Positions 1 through 7,700 of a stretch of 8,009 nt of DNA are shown here, piece by piece. This DNA comes from Saccharicrinis sp041595375. Its GTDB lineage: Bacteria; Bacteroidota; Bacteroidia; Bacteroidales; Marinilabiliaceae. Position 1 is the first letter of the stretch. Each line of letters starts with the position of its first letter. The position numbers and the translations under genes were made by a program. The stretch covers positions 1-8,009 of the forward strand of contig JBFHKL010000194.1 of assembly GCA_041595375.1 (NCBI GenBank), in the 5' to 3' direction. The notes beneath the pieces were generated by a model. It was not told where the DNA came from and made no database searches. It saw only the letters and a list, made by a program, of their open reading frames with translations.

Positions 1-28
1 ACATATGGTCATACATCATATTAAAAAA

Positions 29-3000
29 TTAAGATAAAGTGAATGAGATATCTGGATGACTTTCAAGATAGTCAACAATATCATCGGTTAACTTAATTTT
101 TGATGAGCGTGATAAAAATTGAACTTTATTGGCACCTTCTTCCTTATCATAAATAGAAAAACGAAGGGTAACATTTCCATCCGACTCATTTGACAAGGTA
201 GCTAATTCGGTTACCAATTCATCATCTATAGATTGCAAAGGAATGCAGATATTAATGCCTGACACACGCGACTCGCGTATTCCATCAAGCATCTCCATCT
301 TATTTACTTTCACTTCCAGTTCGCCATTCTTAGTCCATTGCTTTTCTTGTACTTTACCTCTTACCATGATATAATATCCTTCTACCATAAAACGGGCAAA
401 ATCAGGGTAATCCTTACCAAAAAATGCAAACTCATAGGATCCGGAATAGTCTTCCAGAGTCATAATTCCATAAGGATTACCTTTCTTGGTTAATCCCGAA
501 CGTGAAGCAACAACCATTCCACCGAGGGTCACATCACGGTTTTTCATTTTTTCCAAATCTTCCAACTCGGCCAGCTTAGTTGTACAAAAATGATTAATTT
601 CCAGCTTATATACATCCAAAGGGTGAGCCGACAGGTAAATTCCAATTAAATCTTTTTCCCTATTTAGTTTCTCCAGAATAGAGAACTCCTCACAGTCAGG
701 CGCTTGCGGTTTACTAATAGCTGCTCCGGCACCTACTGATCCAAACAAGGAGTTTGCAGCAGAAGCTCTATCATTTTGAAACAAATGTCCATACCGACTC
801 AAGTTTTCAATAAAAGTAGACTCCTCTCCTTTTAGAGAAGCAAAATATTGCGCCCGGTGAAATTCAGGAAAACCATCAAACCCTCCAGCTGCAGCTAGAG
901 CCTCAAGGTTTTTCTTATTAACTGACTGTAGGTTTACTCTTTCTACAAAATCGTAAATACTCTTATAAGGGCCATTTTTCTCCCTCTCTTTAATAATATC
1001 TTCCACAGCACCGGCACCAACACCTTTCACTCCTGCCATACCAAAACGAATAGCTCCACTTTTGTTTACGGTAAACTTGCGGTAACTTTCATTTACATCC
1101 GGACCCAACACTCCCATTCCCATTCTCTTACACTCTTCCATAAAAGTGGTAATCTTGGTAATGTCGCTAAGGTTACGACTGAGTACGCCTGCCATAAACT
1201 CAGCAGGGTAGTGAGCCTTTAAATAACCCGACTGATAGGCTACATAGGCATAACAGACCGAGTGCGATTTGTTAAAGGCATAACTGGCAAAAGCCTCCCA
1301 GTCTTTCCAAATCTTTTCGATAAGATCTTCCGGCTTAGTGATGGTTGTTTCACCATTTTTACAGGCATTTACAAACTCTTCGCTCGCCAAACAGCCATCA
1401 ATAAACTTCAGTTTAAGCTTATCCATCATGGCAATAATCTTCTTACCCATCGCCTTACGAAGCGAATCGGAGTCACCACGGGTAAAACCACCAAGTGCCC
1501 GGGACTGAAGCATCACCTGCTCCTGATACACAGTAATACCATATGTATCTTTCAGAAAAGGCTCCATCAATGGATGATCATAAATAATTTTCTCACGACC
1601 ATGCTTACGTTCAATAAAAGAAGGAATATATTCCATCGGACCAGGACGATAGAGTGCATTCATAGCCACTAGATCTTCAAAACGGTTAGGCTGCAGTCCT
1701 TTCAGGTGCTTTTTCATCCCTGGCGACTCAAACTGGAAAACGGCAGTTGTTTCTCCTTTACCAAATAACTCAAAGGTTTTTTCATCCTCTAATGGTATTT
1801 TGGCCAGATCAATATCAATACCTTTAGAAAGCTTTACATTATCCAGAACCTCTTTAAATATGGAAAGTGTTTTTAAACCAAGAAAGTCCATCTTAAGCAG
1901 ACCAATATCCTCTACAAATCTACCGTCGTATTGCGTAGTAAGGAGCTCTTCACCTTTGGTAGGCATAACAGGTAAGTGCTCATCAAGTGGATTTTTACCA
2001 ATCAACACACCACAAGCATGCACTCCAGTTTGACGCACAGCACCTTCAAGCTTTTCGGCAAAACTCATGGTTTGAGCAATCAGCCTATTCGAGGAGCTTT
2101 TCTCCAATTCCAGTTCAGGATTCTCTTTAAAAGCCTTTTTAAAACTCATCTTAGGAGCCTCCGGAACCATTTTAGCCAAACGGTTAGCCTCAGCCAACTC
2201 TAGATTTAACGCACGAGCCACATCCTTAATAGAACTCTTAGTAGCCATAGTACCAAAGGTACAGATGTGGGCTACCTTTTCATGCCCATATTTATCTGTT
2301 ACATAATCAAGTACCCTTTGTCGTCCATCGTCATCGAAATCAATATCCACATCGGGCATTGAAATACGGTCGGGATTAAGAAAACGCTCAAATAGCAAAT
2401 CGTATTTAATGGGGTCAACATCAGTAATTTTTATACAGTATGCCACTGCTGCTCCTGCAGCAGAACCCCTGCCCGGTCCTACCAGCACCCCATTATCTTT
2501 AGCCCAGTTGATAAAATCCTGCACAATAAGGAAGTAACCCGGGAAACCCATGGTTTTTATCGTATCCAACTCAAATTCTATACGTTCTTTTTTATCGTCA
2601 GTAAAATTATCAGGATAGCGAAACTTAACACCTTCATAGGTAAGGTGCTCGAGATAATCAGCCTCAAGTTTAATCTGAAGCACCTTATCATATCCACCTA
2701 ATCGTGTATATCTATCTTCACCAAACTCCTTTATTAAGTCCTCCTCATTAAACTTTTCTTTGTAACTATTAAAGGTTCCAAAGTCCTCCGGTATACTAAA
2801 AGGGGGCATAATTGGAGCACTATCCAATTCAAAGAACTCTACTTTATTAGCAATTTCAATTGTGTTTTCAATTGCTTCGGGAATATCAGCAAATAGCTTA
2901 CTCATTTCCTCACAGGTTTTAAACCATTCCTGTTTAGAATAACGCATACGTGTAGGATCGGTATAATCGCGGCCTGTACTCAGACAAACCAACATATCAT

Positions 3001-4423
3001 GCGCTTCAGCATCATCCTCGTTAGTAAAATGGCTATCGTTGCTAGCTACAATTTTCACCCCCAACTCTCTACTTAACTTCATCAACACCCTGTTTACTTT
3101 TGCCTGATTTTGCCAGGTATCACGACGTAAAATGGGATCGTTGTTAATATGCCTCATCATCTCCAGATAGTAATCCTCACCAAATACATCCTTATACCAG
3201 AGTACAGTTTCTTTGGCTTTACTCAGATTACCTTGCATAATATGCTGAGCTACCTCTCCTCCTAAACAAGCACTGGTAACAATAACTCCTTCGGAGTATT
3301 TTTCCAGCAATTCTTTATCAATACGAGGTTTATAATAAAACCCATCGGTGTGAGCTATTGAAACAAGTTTCAATAGATTTTGATATCCTTTATAGTTTTT
3401 AGCAAGTAAAATTATATGATGCCCCGACGAATCTGTTTTATCATCCTTACGAAGGTGTCCACGCTGAGCCACATAAGCCTCTACCCCAAGAATAGGTTTT
3501 ATCCCATTCTTTTTACATGCCACATGAAACTCCTTAATCCCGAACATCCCTCCATGGTCAGTTAATGCAACAGCAGGCTGACCATCTTCTTTAGCTTTAG
3601 CTGCTATTGCAGCGGTTTTATTGGCTCCATCCAATATTGAATATTGAGAGTGAACATGCAAGTGTACAAAAGGTAAGGTAGGTGCATTTTTTGCAGCCTC
3701 CCTAATAATTCGCTCTTCTTCTTCCAGTGGAACGTCTTCAAAAACATCCACTTTAAAAGACTCATACTCTATACCAACAAGCTGAATTTCAGATGGATTA
3801 TTTTTTTTAAATGCTTCCAACTCTGCTTCTGTCATGCGTAATAGCTGGGCTGATAATCCACCTACACGGATCAACTCCAAAAAGCACCTTGAGGTAGCCT
3901 CCACATCGGCTGCTGCATTATGCGCTTCCTCAAAAGGAACGGTAAACAGCTTAATATGTAATTCGGTAAGCGTTGGGTTCTTTAGTTTACCACCACGTGT
4001 TAAGTTACAAAACTCCTTGCTACCTGTCATGGTGTCGATCTGCAGAGCACTCAAAAGAGCATGTTCATCCTTTTTACAACGTATGAGCTCACAACCTACA
4101 ATGTTGATATCAAAACTCACATTATGCCCAATAATAAACTTACTCTTGGCTACATCCGCCATAAAATCATCCAACGCTTCGGCTAAAGGAATACCTTTTT
4201 CGTAAGCTATCTCAGTAGTGATTCCGTGAACTGACACTACATCATCAGGGATAACATAACCATCGGGAGTGATCACATGATTTTTGGCAAACAGAAAGTT
4301 CCCCTCTATATCATGGCACTGCCATGCCAACTGAACCATCCTTGGCCAGTTATCAGTATCTGTAATAGGTGCTTTCCAGCTTTTTGGAAGTCCGGTGGTC
4401 TCGGTATCAAATATTAAAAACAT
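29..4423 (-). CDS. dnaE: DNA polymerase III subunit alpha with fused N-terminal DEDDh exonuclease
   Basis: This is the catalytic subunit of the replicative polymerase, which extends DNA at the fork and here carries its own proofreading domain. Residues 1-190 are a DnaQ-like 3'-5' exonuclease: Exo I DTE (D6, E8), Exo II HNVSFD (D105), Exo III HNAAAD (H168, D173), so the DEDDh set is complete. Residues 251-470 are the PHP domain, with H256, H258, D265, H290, E315, H336, C386, D463 and H465 as probable metal ligands. The polymerase core has GPGRGS (649-654), PDVDIDF with catalytic D693 and D695, and MDFLGL with D846. A helix-hairpin-helix lies near 1131-1145, a probable clamp-binding motif at 1223-1227, and an OB fold at about 1296-1380. 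At 1464 residues it exceeds the roughly 1160-1270 of stand-alone DnaE by about the size of the exonuclease. ATG at 4423 is chosen because MFLIFDTETTG begins the exonuclease fold directly and AAAGGA lies 10 nt upstream. No frameshift or missing key residue is seen. It is divergent from the plus-strand gene at 4739. Confidence 0.97.
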   Translation of the reverse strand: MFLIFDTETTGLPKSWKAPITDTDNWPRMVQLAWQCHDIEGNFLFAKNHVITPDGYVIPDDVVSVHGITTEIAYEKGIPLAEALDDFMADVAKSKFIIGHNVSFDINIVGCELIRCKKDEHALLSALQIDTMTGSKEFCNLTRGGKLKNPTLTELHIKLFTVPFEEAHNAAADVEATSRCFLELIRVGGLSAQLLRMTEAELEAFKKNNPSEIQLVGIEYESFKVDVFEDVPLEEEERIIREAAKNAPTLPFVHLHVHSQYSILDGANKTAAIAAKAKEDGQPAVALTDHGGMFGIKEFHVACKKNGIKPILGVEAYVAQRGHLRKDDKTDSSGHHIILLAKNYKGYQNLLKLVSIAHTDGFYYKPRIDKELLEKYSEGVIVTSACLGGEVAQHIMQGNLSKAKETVLWYKDVFGEDYYLEMMRHINNDPILRRDTWQNQAKVNRVLMKLSRELGVKIVASNDSHFTNEDDAEAHDMLVCLSTGRDYTDPTRMRYSKQEWFKTCEEMSKLFADIPEAIENTIEIANKVEFFELDSAPIMPPFSIPEDFGTFNSYKEKFNEEDLIKEFGEDRYTRLGGYDKVLQIKLEADYLEHLTYEGVKFRYPDNFTDDKKERIEFELDTIKTMGFPGYFLIVQDFINWAKDNGVLVGPGRGSAAGAAVAYCIKITDVDPIKYDLLFERFLNPDRISMPDVDIDFDDDGRQRVLDYVTDKYGHEKVAHICTFGTMATKSSIKDVARALNLELAEANRLAKMVPEAPKMSFKKAFKENPELELEKSSSNRLIAQTMSFAEKLEGAVRQTGVHACGVLIGKNPLDEHLPVMPTKGEELLTTQYDGRFVEDIGLLKMDFLGLKTLSIFKEVLDNVKLSKGIDIDLAKIPLEDEKTFELFGKGETTAVFQFESPGMKKHLKGLQPNRFEDLVAMNALYRPGPMEYIPSFIERKHGREKIIYDHPLMEPFLKDTYGITVYQEQVMLQSRALGGFTRGDSDSLRKAMGKKIIAMMDKLKLKFIDGCLASEEFVNACKNGETTITKPEDLIEKIWKDWEAFASYAFNKSHSVCYAYVAYQSGYLKAHYPAEFMAGVLSRNLSDITKITTFMEECKRMGMGVLGPDVNESYRKFTVNKSGAIRFGMAGVKGVGAGAVEDIIKEREKNGPYKSIYDFVERVNLQSVNKKNLEALAAAGGFDGFPEFHRAQYFASLKGEESTFIENLSRYGHLFQNDRASAANSLFGSVGAGAAISKPQAPDCEEFSILEKLNREKDLIGIYLSAHPLDVYKLEINHFCTTKLAELEDLEKMKNRDVTLGGMVVASRSGLTKKGNPYGIMTLEDYSGSYEFAFFGKDYPDFARFMVEGYYIMVRGKVQEKQWTKNGELEVKVNKMEMLDGIRESRVSGINICIPLQSIDDELVTELATLSNESDGNVTLRFSIYDKEEGANKVQFLSRSSKIKLTDDIVDYLESHPDISFTLS

Positions 4424-4433
4424 GGTATATCAA

Positions 4434-4439
4434 TCCTTT
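4434..4439 (-). promoter_or_regulatory. Ribosome binding site of dnaE
   Basis: The minus strand reads AAAGGA, leaving 10 nt before the ATG at 4423. It is a partial Shine-Dalgarno match and supports that start. Bacteroidota often initiate without a strong Shine-Dalgarno, so it may contribute only modestly. Confidence 0.5.
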
Positions 4440-4456
4440 ATAAATGTGAGCATATC

Positions 4457-4467
4457 CTGCCAGGCAG
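4457..4467. repeat. 11-bp palindrome CTGCC-A-GGCAG at the predicted dnaE transcription start
   Basis: Perfect inverted repeat of 5 bp arms around one central base, G+C-rich in an otherwise A+T-rich intergenic region. It lies immediately downstream of the dnaE -7 element, where transcription should begin. It could be an operator or simply chance. A one-base loop is too tight for a full RNA hairpin. Confidence 0.4.
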
Positions 4468-4472
4468 ACTTA

Positions 4473-4480
4473 CAAATTTA
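4473..4480 (-). promoter_or_regulatory. Bacteroidota-type promoter -7 element for dnaE
   Basis: Read on the minus strand this is TAAATTTG, an exact match to the Bacteroidota primary sigma -7 consensus TAnnTTTG. It lies 49 bases upstream of the dnaE ATG, which would give a leader of about 40-45 nt. No clear TTG -33 element sits 19-21 bases further upstream, only a T-rich stretch, so the call rests on the -7 box and its position. Confidence 0.6.
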
Positions 4481-4588
4481 AGGTTTTGAACGGGAATAAA
4501 AACGTTAAACTTTGCTTATTATGAATTCACTTACACAAAGCCATAACCATGAATCATCGGCTGAGTCCTGTAGCTCATATAGTTCACA

Positions 4589-4619
4589 ATAAATACAAAC
4601 ACATAAAATAAGTATTTAT
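4589..4619. repeat. 8-bp perfect inverted repeat with 15-bp spacer
   Basis: The arms ATAAATAC (4589-4596) and GTATTTAT (4612-4619) are perfect reverse complements. The dyad lies mid-way between the two divergent genes, upstream of both candidate promoters. The centre-to-centre distance of 23 bp, about two helical turns, would suit a dimeric DNA-binding protein. Because the arms are A+T-rich, chance occurrence is quite possible, and no regulator is identified. Confidence 0.35.
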
Positions 4620-4645
4620 GGAGATAAAAAATAAACTACTATGCG

Positions 4646-4664
4646 ATTAACTCTTAATATTAAC
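4646..4664. repeat. ATTAAC direct repeat overlapping a TTAATATTAA palindrome
   Basis: ATTAAC occurs at 4646-4651 and 4659-4664, a 13-bp period, and the second copy overlaps the perfect 10-bp palindrome TTAATATTAA (4654-4663). The cluster lies just upstream of the candidate -33 element of the plus-strand gene, so it could be an activator or repressor site. It is A+T-rich and short, so chance is possible. Confidence 0.25.
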
Positions 4665-4676
4665 CCTCGGTAAATA

Positions 4677-4708
4677 TTTGCGTATAACCTATACAGATTG
4701 TAACTTGT
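4677..4708 (+). promoter_or_regulatory. Candidate weak promoter for the metallopeptidase-barrel gene
   Basis: TTTG at 4677-4680 is followed after 20 bases by TAACTTGT at 4701-4708. The spacing fits the Bacteroidota -33/-7 arrangement, but the -7 box matches TAnnTTTG only in its first part (last two bases differ). Transcription would start near 4713, giving a leader of about 25 nt. No better plus-strand match is visible in this intergenic region. Confidence 0.3.
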
Positions 4709-4730
4709 TTATTACAAATGCGATGATGCC

Positions 4731-4735
4731 AGGAG
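4731..4735 (+). promoter_or_regulatory. Shine-Dalgarno AGGAG that decides the start at 4739
   Basis: AGGAG is followed by TTG at 4736 and ATG at 4739 in the same frame, and an in-frame TGA at 4724-4726 closes the frame upstream. ATG at 4739 is preferred because the TTG would have no spacer at all. Even so, the 3-nt spacer to the ATG is shorter than usual, which may lower translation efficiency. Confidence 0.45.
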
Positions 4736-4738
4736 TTG

Positions 4739-7700
4739 ATGCCAATAGGATACCTTAAATACCTGTTCATGTTGCTGATTTTTTACCTGTCCATCAGTAA
4801 CTCCTCTGCCCAATACTTTGGACAGAACAAACCCACGTATAAACAATTTGATTTCAAATTATATAAAACAACACATTTTGATATTTATTATTACCATTCG
4901 TCCGATAGCTTAATTAAAGACCTGGCACAAAGAAGTGAACAATGGTATAGGTATCACCAGCAATTACTACTCGATACTTTTAAGGTTCAAAATCCCATAC
5001 TTCTCTATACCAGTCATGTCGATTTTCAGCAAACCAATGCTATTCATAGTTATATTAGCATAGGTACAGGTGGCGTTACCGAGGGTTTCAAAAAAAGAAT
5101 TATTATGCCCGTAGGTTACTCTACCTATCAAACCAACCATGTGCTCGGGCATGAAATGGTACATGCTTTTCAGTACGATATATTACAAAAGGATCCATAC
5201 CTGGGAATCATGGCTATTCAAAATATCCCTTTATGGATGATTGAAGGAATGGCCGAATATCTTTCGGTAGGCAATACCGACAGCCATACGGCACTCTGGA
5301 TGCGTGACGCCCTGATCAACAACAACTTCCCAACACTCAAGCAATTGACCATCAATACCAGATACTCACCCTATCGCTATGGACAAGCCTTTTGGAGTTA
5401 TATTGCAAACACCTATGGGGAACAGTACATAGCTCATCTATTCAAAGAAACGGCAGCCAAAGGAATTGAGCAGGCTATATCGGATGTCTTTTTTATGCCT
5501 ATGGATACCCTCTCAAACCTATGGAAAAATAAACTAAAGACTCACCTGTTAAAAAACCTGAATGATTCAACCTTTTCAATCTATGGAGAGAGGATTTTAT
5601 CGCGAAGAAACAGTGGAAAATATAACTTGTCCCCTTCAGTAAGCCCAGATGGCAAAAAAATAATCTTTCTTTCTGAGCGGGATCTCTTCAGTATGGATTT
5701 GTTCTTGGCCAATGCACAAACTGGTGAAGTAATTAAGAAAATATACACCTCAACACGCAACGATCAGATAGATGGCTTTAATTATCTTGAGACTTCAGGA
5801 ACTTGGTCGCCCGACAGCAAGTATTTTGCTTTTATAGCCTATGTTAAAGGCAAGAGTGCATTAGTAATTTTAGATGTTGCAAAGAATAAGATTACAGATC
5901 AGCGAACCTTTGACACATTAGATGCCATTATTTACCCTGCCTGGTCGCCCAACAATAAAACCATTGCCATTACAGGACTAAAAAATGGCGTCTCTGATAT
6001 TTATTTAATGAATATTGATAATTACAGAGTCATCAACCTTACCAATGATGCAGCCTGTAATCTTCAACCCGTATGGTCTGGCAAAGGCAATAGAATATTT
6101 TACATAAGCGATGAACCTTCCCCAACTCAAGAAAGGTATACCTATTCGCAATACAATATTGCATCCATTAATGTGGAAAATAAAAATAAGAAAATTTATA
6201 CCACTTTTGATGGGGCTCAAAATGTGAACCCCCTCATAGGTAGCGATGGTTCTACTGTATATTTCTTATCCGACAGAGATGGCACCAGAAATCTCTATTC
6301 TTTAAATGAGAATACGCAGCAAATTTATCAGCTCACCAACTATCCAACAGGAATAAGCGGAATAACGCCTCTCGCTCCGGCTATAGGGATTGCACAAAAT
6401 CACCTTTACTATAATATGTTATGGGAAGGAGAGTTTTCTGTTTTAAGAACAAGCATCGATCAAATTCAGAAAACGGCTGTATTCGTTAAGGACAGAAAGG
6501 TGAATAAGTACGCCTCTCGACTAATGCCTTATTCTGAGCTCCCTTCCATAGTCGATCAAAATTTACAGGCCAACCCTATCATTCAAAAAAACAATCACTC
6601 GAGCAAAGAACCGGTAAAAGCAAGATTTAAATTGGACTACATTGGAAATACAGCTGTTGGGGTGATGACCGGAAGATTTGCCACTGGGATGGGCGGCAGT
6701 ATCGAAGCCCGCTTTAGCGACATCTTAGGTAACCATATGTTATATACAGGCCTTAGCATAAACGGTGAAATCTATGATTTTGGCGGACAAGCAGCCTATA
6801 TTAACCAAAAAAGTCCGATCAAAACAGGTTTAAGCCTATCACATATACCATACCAAACAGGCTACTACAGCTACGAGGAGGATGAATCAACGGGCGAAGA
6901 AAACTTATCCTATATATTTCGCAGGACATTTATTGATAAGTTAAACCTGTTTGCCTATTACCCACTGAATAAGTCGCACCGTATTGAAGGGGGTATTGCA
7001 GCGGCCCGCTATAGTTACAGAACCGAAAAAATAGAAGATTACAATTACTATTATTCTATTTCAAAACAGGAAAGCAAACTTATTGATTCTCCATCACCCT
7101 TTACAGCAGGCATTATTGACTTAGCCTATGTAATTGACAACTCAAGCTTTGGACTGGCTTCTCCTATTGATGGTAAACGAGTTAGAATGGCTTACGAGCA
7201 TTATTTTAGCGGCATCAATATGAATACTTTCTTATTCGATTTCAGAAAATATTTCCGTATTAAACCCTACAGCTTTGCTTTCAGGTTTTATCATTACGGA
7301 AGATATGGAAGTGGCAGTGATGACGACAGGCTATTTAACATTTACATCGGCTACCCTTGGTATGTTAGAGGCTACGAAGCCGGTAATTTTTTTGGCGACG
7401 AATCTGATGGCAAGATCTCAACCAGCCAGTTATGGGGATCAAAAGCCATAGTTAGTAATTTTGAATGGCGTATCCCCTTCTCCGGGCCACGCGACTACGC
7501 CTGGATCCGTTCACAATACTTTTTTTCTGAACTGGCCATATTTTATGATGCAGGAATAACCTGGAACAATGACTCACAACCAACATTCCTCTTTACCAGT
7601 GATTCAAACACCAAACGAATTCCTCTGATGAGTACAGGTTTAGCTCTTCGTTTTAACATACTGGGAGCAATCATTATTGAACCCTTCTTTGCTTTCCCTA

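Larger units (their letters stand above)
4424..4738. other. Divergent intergenic region between dnaE and the metallopeptidase-barrel gene
   Basis: These 315 bases separate two divergently transcribed genes and hold no convincing coding region. They contain the dnaE promoter and ribosome binding site on the left, a weak candidate plus-strand promoter on the right, an 8-bp inverted repeat in the middle (4589-4619) and an ATTAAC direct repeat with an internal palindrome (4646-4664). The strongly A+T-rich composition suits promoter DNA. No tRNA or recognisable riboswitch is seen. Confidence 0.7.

Noticed and set aside
1..19. Possible start of a further minus-strand gene after dnaE: ATG ATG at 19-14, reading MMYDHM before the edge, 9 bases past the dnaE stop.
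   Set aside because: Only six codons are visible, there is no Shine-Dalgarno, and the residues match no family I recognise. The spacing would suit an operon, but the evidence is too thin to call a gene.
1262..1672. Plus-strand open frame of 136 codons inside dnaE.
   Set aside because: It lies antisense to highly conserved polymerase core sequence and its translation has no recognisable domain. It is a by-product of the dnaE codons.
1800..2203. Two overlapping plus-strand open frames of 77 and 75 codons inside dnaE.
   Set aside because: Both are antisense to conserved dnaE sequence, overlap each other and show no family similarity.
3834..4205. Plus-strand open frame of 123 codons opposite the exonuclease domain.
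   Set aside because: It is antisense to the DEDDh motifs, has no ribosome binding site or promoter that I can see, and its Ser/Leu-rich translation looks like a shadow frame.
4550..4609. Short plus-strand frame starting ATGAATCATCGG in the divergent spacer, closing after about 16 codons.
   Set aside because: It is too short, has no ribosome binding site, and lacks the features of a leader peptide such as a run of one amino acid next to an attenuator.
4736..4738. TTG as the initiation codon of the metallopeptidase-barrel gene.
   Set aside because: AGGAG directly abuts it with no spacer, and an ATG follows immediately in frame, so 4739 is the better start.
4967..5164. Minus-strand open frame of 65 codons within the metallopeptidase domain.
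   Set aside because: It overlaps the HEMVH coding region on the opposite strand and has no supporting signal.
6005..6220. Minus-strand open frame of 71 codons within the propeller domain.
   Set aside because: It is antisense to clearly coding PD40 blades and has no recognisable product.
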